Assembly: GCF_001949145.1 (NCBI RefSeq)
Contig: NW_019091525.1
Span: 128,852-192,851 of the forward strand
Length of the DNA: 64,000 bases
Direction of reading: 5' to 3'
Source: Acanthaster planci
Lineage: Eukaryota > Echinodermata > Asteroidea > Valvatida > Acanthasteridae
This document shows positions 1 to 11,600 of the stretch, in pieces; the first letter of the stretch is position 1; each line of letters opens with the position of its first letter. The translations under genes were made by a program, and so were the position numbers. The notes under the pieces were generated by a model. The model searched no databases and had not been told where the DNA came from. It was given only the letters and a program-made list of their open reading frames with translations.

Positions 1-172
1 GGAAGATGTCAATTATATATAACAGGTTTTGCCCTTACCCAACGTATATCAATAAGCATTGAAAGCTTACTCGGGTGGGACTCGAACCCACGACCCACGA
101 GCACTGAGCATACAGTGTTTATTAATATACGTTGGGTAAGGGCAAACCCGTTATATATAATTAACATCTTCC
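1..172. mobile_element. Fold-back element with tRNA-half-like loop
   Basis: Positions 1-49 and 125-172 are near-perfect inverted repeats of about 48 bases (ends GGAAGATG / CATCTTCC); the element may extend left of the window. The 75-base loop, read on the minus strand, contains a perfect T-arm-like hairpin at 75-91 (GTGGG-TTCGAGT-CCCAC, which includes a Pol III B-box) and a second 5-bp hairpin at 102-117 (CACTG/CAGTG, 6-base loop) placed like an anticodon arm. No D-arm or acceptor stem is visible, so this is not a functional tRNA. It looks like a MITE that captured, or evolved from, a tRNA-derived sequence. Confidence 0.7.
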
Positions 173-2585
173 CAACGCTAAAATACATCTTGAAAAAAAG
201 ATAAGACAATACAATTAAGTACTAAATACATGTTTATACAATAACAACATTATTAGTTATCACACAAGTGCAAGTGGAACATCTTTAAGCAAACTTGACA
301 TGCAGTAAAGATGCTATAAGGACCTTTGTGCGCAAACACACACACAGGTTTGTTGAATTTACAGTAAATTTTGAAGTTGTGCATTTGCTTTTAATGTAAA
401 AATAACACATTGCAGAGTTGGAACAGCGCATTACGTAGGGTTTGACATGGACCGTGCAATACGGTTACATGTCACACTGTTTGTTGCCATTGATCAAATA
501 ATCAGAATTAAGAAATTCAAGTTTGCCTGAAGATACCAACATATACAGAACACAAACACAAAAAGGCTAAATATTTATTTACAAATTGATACGTGTAGTG
601 TTACCCCTAGAACATTCATGTACAACATAGTTGTGATGACATTGGTATGTTAAAAATACTATTAGCAAAGCACTTTTTTATTTCACAATGAACTTCCAAC
701 ACTACCGGTAGTTTTATTAAATTTCAACTGAGATTGTAATCATAATTATTAAAAATCATAAACAAATTGCATAAATATGCCATATATATGGCATACCGTA
801 TTTATACATGTACATGCTTCATACAACGTTGGGCATGATATGTAAAATCTGAAAAAATCCTTATTTAAATGCTGAATGTTTAAGTTTACTTTATCAGGGA
901 TGCTGCTGTAATGAGAACCTTGACTGGTTAGAAGGGTCAGTCAGCAGAAAAAGTTTTACTAACTAGTAAGGCAGGTCACGACTGAATGTGTGAAATTGTC
1001 ATTTTCAACCACGCTAACCCCACTGATATGTAAACATTTTAAAACAAGTATTCTCTGCATACATGTACATGTACATAGACTGATTTTGTGAACAACAAAA
1101 TATAAAAGACTTTAATTTATTGAGATGACAAGTGAGGGTCAGAAAAGTGGCATCAAGATGGACACACACACTCCCACATCTAGATGCATTTAAAACATGA
1201 CAGGTTCTCAATGCACTTAATTAAGAAATGTAACAATTTCAAGCACTTTAGTTAAAAGTCTGACACTGTAGGGATGCATTACAATTCAACCTGTGCTGAA
1301 CACATGCTAAGCTGGTACGGACAGCTGTGATACTGCCAAGTTGCTCAGTGTGAGACACTTTGGGTGGTGCTGCTGCTGCTAAAACTTCTCGATCCAAGAC
1401 TTTGATGTCCGAGACGAAGACCAGTACATTTGAGACTGAGACCAGTCCTCCTGATACCAAGTCTTTGGAAGGACAAGACCCAGACCAAGACCACAAAAAA
1501 GGTCTCAAAACAATCTTGAGACTGAAATTAGGTTTGGTAAAAATACTGATAAAAATATAAAAAATGTAACACAAAGATACATCTGATGGTCTAAAAGATT
1601 GGGCATGTCTTTTGTTCTGCTCAACTTAAGGAATCAGATACATGTATACTGTATATGTTCTAACTTGACGCTTCAAAGACTAAAATTCAACTATTCAATT
1701 CTGGTATTCAAAACTACTTCTAGTGTAACAGCCTACTTCTGTGTAACACTGTGTGATAGCTTCAGACCACAAGTGTTGAAACTGATGCTGCTGGGAAAGG
1801 TGCAGAAGCTACATGTAACTCGTTTTCTCTATCCAAATCAAATCAAAATACACATTTGGGTAAATACAAAATACTTGTATTGAAATAGCCCTCAAAATGA
1901 CCAGAACCACCCAATGTTACTAGTACTGGTAGTTTTACCCAAGTAAAGCCTGGTTTCCATATCGTTGTTTATGACACATATGGTCCACAAGACGTGAAGA
2001 TGCAGACAGGAATAGGAGAGACAGTACATGACGTCATTCCAACCAAAAATTGAAACAAAATTCTGCAATTTTTTGTGGAAAATACCCTTTTACATTGACT
2101 GTACTGCCTCATGATGCCAACCTGTACTCTAGTTTCATGCATTTCACTGATGGTCAGCTATTTAGTTGATCATAAGGGTGTAATATTTAAGCATTAAAGA
2201 GAAAATGGGCAAAATTTGTGAAACTAAGTGAGAGGGACATCGTTTCACAAAGGTCATGCCAGCATAGAGTGGATATGTACATGTTTGTACGAGGATACCA
2301 CAGTTACCAGTACTCAACGAAGACAGTCAGCAAAGTTGAACCGGGCTCAACTTTGCCGATCTGTCCGGAGCTGATTCGTGTTTGTGTTGTCGGCGGTACC
2401 TCCATTTGGCATACATGTACATGTTGCCACATGTCCGCATTGTAGTTTGTGTCTTGTTTGCATTGCTCTCTGCGTTTCTTAAGTCGATATAGAAACCAGG
2501 CTCAATACTGGTCTGAAATTGAGTGATGAAGCAGGCATGCATACATACATGAGCAATGAGCAAGAAGGGACTTAGCAGCAAGACC
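173..2585. other. 3' flank / possible 3' UTR of the ZDHHC gene
   Basis: AT-rich non-coding sequence downstream of the proposed stop codon of the minus-strand palmitoyltransferase gene. It holds scattered ACATGT runs and a low-complexity GACCAAGACC-type tract at about 1375-1520. I see no credible coding exon. A 3' untranslated region is expected somewhere here, but I could not pick a convincing poly-A site. Confidence 0.4.
1375..1520. repeat. Degenerate GACCAAGACC / GAGACTGAGACC tract
   Basis: Imperfect short-period repetition of motifs such as CCAAGAC, GAGACTGAGACC and GACCAAGACC. Related sequence, in an inverted pair, forms the fold-back at 24917-25126. The long open frames it creates on both strands are by-products of composition. 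Confidence 0.5.
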
Positions 2586-2687
2586 TCAATTACTCTTGGT
2601 AATCAGAGAAGTGCCAGTGGGCTGTATATCTAAGGGCTGAGATGTCAAAGGCTCAGTGGGCAGGTCAGAGGTTACCAAGACTTCAGC
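2586..2687 (-). CDS. zdhhc14/18: ZDHHC proposed terminal exon
   Basis: 102 nt in phase 0: 33 codons and TGA. It follows a good acceptor (pyrimidine-rich tract ending CATCATGTAG). The translation is a Thr/Pro/Ser-rich hydrophilic tail ([20 protein letters not shown]) consistent with the disordered C-terminus of the clade. The assignment rests on phase, splice signal and composition, not on homology. A further exon between 2688 and 4548 cannot be excluded. Confidence 0.5.
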   Translation of the reverse strand, partial: AEVLVTSDLPTEPLTSQPLDIQPTGTSLITKSN

Positions 2688-5600
2688 CTACATGATGTAT
2701 GGGGGCAAATCAAAAACACAAGACACAGGCAGGGTTAGCAAGCAAACACATAAGCAAATTAAGAGTGAGTGATGCAAATAAATGGATCAAAATGGGATGT
2801 TAAAGATTATATTGTACATGGATACATTACGGAAGCCTATTATTAACACTTGTGATTCAGTATGGCAATGACATGATGACTGACATCAAGTACATGAATT
2901 GGACAAAAGTATCTCGGTCATAAGCTCTCTTCTCAAATAAAATTTTACAAAAGTTCTCAAAGAGACACTTTACTGCAATCAACAAATTACTGGTATTACA
3001 TGTATATGTATATCACGATTAGTGTGCCAAACACCACAAAAGGCTTCATGAAAGGGTGAAAACCTTTTCATCAAACCACAAGTAACATTTGGGAGAATTC
3101 GGAGATTTATACAAGTAGTACATGTATTTCATTTATACCGGTACAGAAACTACATGTACATGTAGGTAGATTGTCCAATGTTCGGCATCAAAATACATGT
3201 ACTATTAACAAGAAGCGATGTGTAAATCTACATGTATGTATACCAAGCAAGCATGGTACTACACAATCATTGACAAGTAGCAAATGAAGTTCAATCGTAC
3301 CTATTCAGCCCCAGTTCATCATAGCGTTAATTTGGGTGAGTGGATGGTTCAACCTCACTGGTTTCTACCGCTACTCACACAGCATGTACGCACAAACAGT
3401 GGAATGACAGCGACACATTTCTGATGCACACATTACAAGGCTGGCTCTGGGCCAGCTTATAGTGTTTCATACACAACTGTATTGTTTTGTACCTTGGAGT
3501 TGGAAATCATAAAATCTTAGTCTCGATCGTACAGTCATAAACGGACTAATCAAATCATATAAAATATGCCTAAATCATACAAGTTGGCATCTCTGGGTAT
3601 TTCACAACGTCACTGGTCCAAGTTTTGAATAAAGCTATCTTGCTGGATACTAACACCAATGAAGCAAGTTCATGTCTTTTACCAGTTTCAAATAAGGCAA
3701 CTGCAGCTTTGACCAGAAGCAAGGGTCCAGTACTTTTTTGTGCAAAACAAAAAATGATGACCTAAATTGTTCTATATTTTGCCCAAAAAAGCAATATGAT
3801 AGATTTTTATATAAATTTAAACAATTCAAAATGTCAATTTCAAATGCTTGTAATTTGACAACTGATAACGCCATCATGACATCAACCTGTAGGAACTAGG
3901 CACACCTTGGGATCAGGGTTGACATTCATACCAATTTTCAATATCATGCATTGTACCATGTTGAAAAAAATGACCTGGAGAAGTATAGTCTAGAACAATA
4001 GAGGAGGAGGGGAAAAAGATGGAACTGTACAATTTCAAAAAGATGATCTTTAAGTTTCTTTATTTCAGTAGATTGCTAATGTAGATTGCTACATGTATAA
4101 TCAAATATTGTACCGGTCACCAAGTAAGTGGAACATCAACCTCTCTTAAATTGGTTCTACTTTCTGGTAACATTTGGAGCTTCTTTTGCATATAGATTCA
4201 TGATTGCTTTATTTAGGGTTCACATTTGTACGGAATATCAACATTTGTAGGTGTGCGGCAAAAGTAACATCACAAATGCGTCATCAAGCATCATCAAGTG
4301 TTAAGAATAGCAGGGGTGTTAGCATACACACGATACAAATTGCAATATCCAAATGAAAGTGTAAAGGCCCCGTGTACACATGATTACAATGATCCTGGTT
4401 GCACAAACAAGAAATCAAACAGGTTTATGGGCTTTAACTCAAGATACAAAGTGAGGCAAAATAAACCAGTTTTAAAAGAATGCTGCTATTCCAAAAGACA
4501 ACATTCAAAGCATGCAAAGGTAAAGAAACTTATAAGGATTACACTTACAGCAAGGTTGGTACCGGTAGGTGCAGCTGTACCATATGAATGCAGAGGGCGT
4601 GTTGGACTGGACGTGACTACAGCAGGTTCACTGGGAGCAACAAATCCCCTACGGTCTATCAAGCTGATCAAGATAACATGTATCCCATTAGGATTGTACA
4701 GCCATGGTTTGTTAGTGTGGAATCAAACATATATGTAAATGTACATGTATGCCTAGGCTATGTTTATAATGTAGGCACTCATAACGAAGCTAAAATACTG
4801 CAATTGTTGAAGAGTCACCTGTAATGACCTAAGGGAAATATTCCCTTTCATGAGGAGGTAAGGATCTGAGGGTTCATTTAGGCAAAACTGTCTTGGACAC
4901 AAACTGGACTTGTGATTTTTCTGACCTGATCGCATCACTGACACTGCACTGTCAGACGGAAACTAACATCTTTTGCATGTCGTGCAACTTAAACTGGGGT
5001 CTATCTATACTGGGTATATAATATTATTCCATTTTTATATCATTTTCCAATCAGTATTACCTATCTCAACTTTTTAATCACATTGAGATACCAAATATCT
5101 TAACACTGAAAATCATGTTGAAAATATTGAACGAAATTTAAGCCATTTCCAAAGTGAATAGTCAGAATTTTTTATGTGGTTGTTACATAGCTTTAATATT
5201 AAGTACAAGGTTGTGACAAATTGTTTCAAAGACCAACTTCTGTGTGTTTTGTTTTGCTTGTGTCCCCGGTGGTAATCGGCTTGCTCTCAATGCCCCAAAC
5301 CCTCTTATACGGTTTCAAAACAAGGCTGGATTATTACTACTTTTGAGAGTGAAAAATGTCGATAATTCCAAGCAGCCTGGTCTTTTGTTCGGAGTACAGT
5401 CTTTTGTTACAGGGCCCCGGTTCCTTTGTCCGAGTTCAGAGACCCCGGCCATGCATATAAACCATACGTCTCTGATTCCGAAGTCCCCGGCAGGAAGTTG
5501 TTAATGTCTCATGATTTGTCACCTGATGACGTCATCATCACACCCGGTATTTTTTGTGTCTGAGGCACTCCCCTTCTAAGGTATCTGCAATGTTTGAACC

Positions 5601-8600
5601 CAATTGGACATGTACTTCACGAGATATAGTGCTTTGAAAAGTGCAGCTTTAATGTCACGTGACTTGTCAAAAGATGACAGTATCATCATATCAGGTTAAG
5701 TTTTGCCTGAAGTATCCCCCTTCTAAATTGGTGGCCAAAGAGCATGCCATTCTGGCAGTTGAAATTGTGTACAAAACACATGTGGGGAAAAATTAAATAT
5801 TCAAAATTCGATTAAAAAAAGGTAATGACGTCATGATGACGTCATGATTCATTGGGCATACATCCTTGGTCGGTAGTCTAACAATAGGCCAGATTTGAAA
5901 TAAATTGGTGGCCAAAGAGCATGCCATTCTGGCAGTTGAAAAACATGTACAAAACATATGGGGAAAAATTAAATGTTCACAATTCTATAATAAATCAGGT
6001 GACGATGTCATGATGATGTCATAATTCGGCATACGTCCTCAGGTGGCTGTCTAACAATGTGCCAGGTTTGAAGTAAATTGGCCTAAAGTAAGGACAGAAA
6101 GTGGTGTGTAGAACGACCCCGTGTTATGTCAGTAGCAAAAATTTGAAAAAGAAGAAAAAAAAGGAACAGAAAAAACGTAAGAAAAACAATAGCTGTTTTG
6201 GCCGGAGACGGAAAGAGCTAAAGAAAAAGAAAACTGAACAAAAAAATGCCTTTTTTGCAAGTTGCAAAAAAGCCCCCTCCCCCAAAAAAACAGAAGAAAG
6301 AGAATGACATTTTTTGCAAAATTGTGTAAAAACCAAAGATGAGAGGTCATCTGTCTGTTGACCAACAGAACAGAGGGCTTTTTTCGCATCCCTTTCTTAA
6401 GTTGAACAACCAATCTACTGCACAAACTTGATGGCGTAAATCTTTCATTATGACCATTTGGGTCCAAGGTTTCCACCCAATCAGGCATGTATTTCAGGAA
6501 ATAACAGGCTTTAAATAAAATGTAATTTGACTCCTCGTCTGATGATGTCATCATCACATCAGGTACATTTTCATCTAGAACACTTCCTTTCCTTGTTATC
6601 TGCAACATTTGAAATCAATGGGATACGTACCGACATCTACTTCAGGAGATATAGGGCCCTAGAGAGTGTGCCTTTAATGTCACATGACTTGCCTCCTGAT
6701 GAGGTCATCATCATACGATATTCCTCTAAAGCACTCCCTTTTCAAGATATCATTTAAGATTTGAACCTGATCGGATATGTACTTCAGGAGACATAAGGCC
6801 CTATAGAGTACACCTTTAATGTCAGGTGACTTGTCTCCTGATGACGTCATCATCACATAAGGTCAACTTCTGTCTGTAACACTTCCCTTTCTAGTTATCT
6901 GCAAAATTTCAACGAGATAGGATATGTCCTTTAGGAGATGTAAGGCTTTGAAGATTTAATGTCAACTCACGTGACATATACATGTAATGACGTCATTGTG
7001 ATGATTTTCTTCTTGGACCTTCTCTAGCTCGTGGTCCAAAAGCAAACATTTACTATATAACCAGTCAGACCTATAAGAGTATCGAAATCTGGATGAGAAA
7101 ATGTGTACAAAACATACAGGGAAAATAAAATATTCAAAACTCAATATAAAATAAGGAGATGACGTCATCATGACATCATAAATTAGGCAATGGTTTTGAA
7201 TCCTGGTCTTCACCGGCTGTAACTTTGATGACGATTGAGTATCACAAAGTTACCCAAATGGTGCCTTAAAATGTGTACAAAGTCAATGGGCTAAAATAAA
7301 TATGTAAAAATCGATAATAAATCACTTGATGTTGTCATCATGACGTCATGTTTCTAGGACCATCTATGCACAAGGGTTGTTCACTGGTGCAAGTTTGATG
7401 ATGATCCAAAGTTGCAAAAGGACTAAAGCCACGGCGACAATAAATGTGTACAAAACAATGGGGCTTTTGAGCAGAAGAAAGAGGAAGAAAAAACAGAAAA
7501 AAACAATGCCTTCTTCGCAAAATGCAAAAAAGCAAAAAAAAAAACCGAAAACTGCCTTTTTCGCAAATTGCGGAAAAAGCCAAAATCAAGAGCTTTTATG
7601 TCTGTTTGCAATAGAACATAGGGCTTTTTCGCTTTTTATTGAAAATGTCATCGTCATGATTGCATATCTGCGAAGTTTCATCCACTGGGACATATACTAT
7701 TGGAGATATAGGGGCTGTAAATGATGCAAATTTTATGTCACATGACTTTTCAACTGATGATGTCATCATTCCATGAGGTCAATATTTGTCAATCACACAT
7801 CCCCTTCAAGATACTTGTATATGCAAGGTTTCAACCCTCTGAGAGCTTTATTTTGGGAGATATACCGTAGGGGTTGAAAGGATGCACCTTTAATGTCAAG
7901 TGACTTGTCAACTGATGACGTCATCATCCCATGAGGTCAATTTTCGTCTATCACACATCCCTTTCAAGAAATATGTGTAGTTTCAGCCTGCAGGGACATG
8001 TACTTGAAGCGGTATTTAAATCATCTTTAATGTCACTTGACACGATCATCTGATGATGTCATTATTACACATGAATTTTCATCTAAACACTTCCATTTAT
8101 AAATACACTGTACCTGCTGAGTTTCAATCTAATTGGACATGCACTTCAGAAGACACAACACTTTAAAGAATCCACTTTTAATGTCACATGACTTGTCAAC
8201 TGATGACATCATCATCCCATGAAGTCAATTCCGTCTATCAAACATTCTCCTCTATACATGTATATCTGCAAAGTTTTATCTCAATGGAATATTTACTTCG
8301 AAAGATATAGGGCTTCAAAGTTTGCACATTAAGTGCCAAGAAAGGCTGTGTACAAAAGAAACAGGACTTGGGAGAGAAGAACAGCAAGGACAAACAGAAA
8401 AAAAATCCTGACTCTAAAGAGAATGCCTTTTTTGCAAAATGTGAAAAAGCCAAAAACAGGACAAAAAGAATGTCATTTTCACAAAGTTGTGAAAATGCCA
8501 ATAAAAAAGAACAAAAAGAATGTCTTTTTCGCAAAATTGCAAAAAAGCTAAAACAGAACAAAAAGAATACCTTTTTTTGCAAAATACAGAACAGAAGTAA

Positions 8601-11600
8601 TGCCTTTTTGCAAAATGCCCAATAAATCCAAGCCCCAGAATGATTGACACCTTGACTCCAGAACCAACTGGAATGTAACACATTTTAGGTACGTCTAGTC
8701 TCCACTGGCGCTGATCAGGAAGCTGTTCATGAAGGACTCAGCTGTTATGCATGTTGGCCTATCACCAGTCTTGTTTTAATTACAGAAACCTACAGTAAAG
8801 ATGGCATACAGTGGCAAGACAACATGCACTCTCTGCGGACACCTGAGGCTTATTGTACAACAGCATTTTGCTGTTATCGTCACCATGGTAACACATCTGC
8901 CTAGGAAATATATTTGTTCACCCTATTGTGAGAAAACACTGGTAGTTATAGTCATTTGGCTGTCCATAAACAATGCTGTGCATGCTGTATGAAAAGCTGG
9001 CCCTGTGTAATACATGCACATTCTCAATGCACGTTTCACAGCACTGCTCTGAAGGAACTGTGATTTAAAACATCACTTTTCAACAAGTATAATTTGCCTC
9101 ATTAGGAAAACAAACTGACACAGTCAAGTTCTTCAGCAACAAAAGAGGCTGCACCAATCGACAGCAAATATTGGGCTCGACTAGTTTATTTTGTCTTGAA
9201 ATATGGAGTTACATGTACTATTCCTCAGGCCAAGCCACAAAGGGCCTTAGCCATGAAAATATAAGCATGGTACGCGAAACGTACCTAAGAAATTTATGTC
9301 TTTACATGTACATTAACAACTTATTACTTGTACAGTGCACATAAATGGTTAAAGTACAATCATTATTCATTTGGGCTTCCTTCATGTCAGAGGACATCTT
9401 TTACCTTGTTTTGTAAATAAGACAAAATTGATACATCAAAAAATATCACTTGCCTTGGTGTGAAAGGACCACATATTGTCATGCAGCAATTACTGATAAC
9501 AGAGCCATGGCTGTACGGATTGAAAGTTGCCTGTGATCGCTTCGATGACCATGTGCCTTTTATCTACACAGGATAAATCAAGATATATGTAGACTAAATG
9601 GTGGCATCCCTGAAAAATTAAGTGTCTCATGAGAGACATCAGTTGAAAGCATCTTGCACTTGATAAGTATTACTTTTGTCCATCCATGAGGAAGGAAATG
9701 CATGACCATGTTAGCTGATGCATTTGTCAATTCACTGATTACAGAAGTAAGTCCAGATTACACTGAACATACAATGCATGTGTCCCGACATTATTTTTAA
9801 ATAGAACACCAAATAATTTTATAATTCTGGGAGAAACATTGTACAGGTACCTATTTTGTAATATGTGAAAAACATGAATAAAGAACCTGAAAGATGTTAC
9901 TTACATCTTCATTTGTAGTCTGGCTAGAAGCCACCAAATATGTATGGAAGCCGGCAAGTCCAAGTACAGACCAGATGGAGACGAAGCAGATTAACGCTTC
10001 AATTATAGTGCACATTAAGTCAAGGAGAAATCCAACAATATGCAGTGTACAGTTTATGGAAGGAGAATGGGACAAGTAGAAAGGCATGAAACAAAACCAG
10101 ATCTAAAAAATCAACATTTCTACGAATCAATTTGAGGCTTTTCTGCATTATGTAAGAAAAAAGAGTAGAAAGCACTGAATTGAATAATTCAATGAATTTG
10201 ACAGGAGGTAGCAGCTACAATGAATGGCATCCAAAAGATAGGACAGTCACTAACAAAATTGTTTTGAGAATGGGGGCTAAACCATGACTGCAGTCACTTG
10301 TTTAAACTAACTTTGGAATCTGAGATTTGCTACCGTACATGTGTACATTTGTAGCCCATATTTATAAATTATGAATAAGCCTTTTTGTGAGCTAAATTTG
10401 AATAAAATTTGGTTCATTGAATTCTTTCAATTCTTGTGAACGTAACAGTTTGAATCACAATGTTGTCATACCCCGTGATTTGAGGCAAGATTTTGCTCAG
10501 TTACATAAGAGACGCCTTCCACCAATACACTATTTTCAATGGATAAGAAGGGCACAAAGGAACCAGTCCATTCCAGAGATAGTGGTCGCTGTGCAAAAAC
10601 TAGGTGTAATAATGTCTTCAGTCTGGGGAATTCAAATTATGTTTATGTGTGATCAGATAACTGTGTACCTGATTTTATTCAAATTTAACTTACCAAAAGC
10701 TTATTGGAGTCATTGGTTCAGACGTACCAGGACAAGTAAAAGTGTCACATTAGAGAGTAGGTTACAATGACATCATTTGACTGGAGATTAAACCGAAAAG
10801 ACCTTTAAATCATTGAAAATCACTAAAAAAAATCAATCCTGACAGCTACAGGCTGTAGTTACTCATTAAAAACTAGAGTAATTATCTTAATCCACTTTGC
10901 AAGGTGTTTGGCTCCCTTCATTATTTGTACATTCATTGCGTCACAAATGAAAAAAATTGAAATCCACTGGTAATGCCGGCAACACGGCCCGTAAGGGTAA
11001 GAACCGTAGTGGGGAGAGCCATTTCCTCTGCACGTGTAACACATAAAAATTGAGCCACACTGTTTCGGGAATCTGGCAAGTTTTGCATATCGGGTCCTGC
11101 ATATACTGTGTGTATTAAATTCTAAACTGAGGACTTTAAGGCAGCAGTTCGATTCCCGCCCTTTCGACCAAATTGTTTTTTTTCCAACAGAACGATTTCC
11201 CCGAAACAGCTCAGTGTTTGTCTTCTGACAAATACAACATTCATCTTGTTAGTTCATTTGTTACCAGTATGGATTTAAACTAAAAAATTTAAATCAAGTA
11301 ATTTGATTGAAAATCAAAACCACCTAAAATAAATGTACTTTCTCAGCCCTGGCAAAATGTGTGCATCTAATACCCAACGGGTGAAGGTACAAACTTTAGT
11401 CTACAATACAAAATGCTGGTATTTTACCTTGCTCCAATGTGTGCAAAGAGCAGTCTCGTTGCAATAGGGTATTTTCGATCCAGCTCTGTTGGGGCTAGTA
11501 GAGTAGTGCCTTAGGCTTGATTAAAACTTACTCTATTGAGAACATTTTGTTGCTCGTTTTGGTTTCACTTCATAATGACCAAGATTTCTAATCTCAATAA

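Noticed and set aside
66-130. tRNA gene on the minus strand
   Set aside because: Only the T-arm and an anticodon-arm-like hairpin are present; no D-arm or acceptor stem, and the whole lies in the loop of a fold-back element.
3305-3361. Alternative terminal exon of the palmitoyltransferase (19 codons, phase 0)
   Set aside because: Acceptor GGTAG lacks a pyrimidine tract; the 2586-2687 candidate has better signals.
6101-6307. Lysine-rich ORF, and similar ones at 7377-7724 and 8333-8625
   Set aside because: Poly-purine tracts inside a degenerate repeat; the opposite strand gives equally long Phe-rich frames.
5490-8690. CRISPR-like array
   Set aside because: Units are degenerate, spacing is variable, the sequence is animal and the spacers are themselves repetitive.
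10008-10099. Extension of the TM4 exon upstream to the AG at 10100
   Set aside because: The T-rich AG there gives an open frame but the phase does not match the preceding exons, whereas the AC boundary at 10008 does and restores TPAS.
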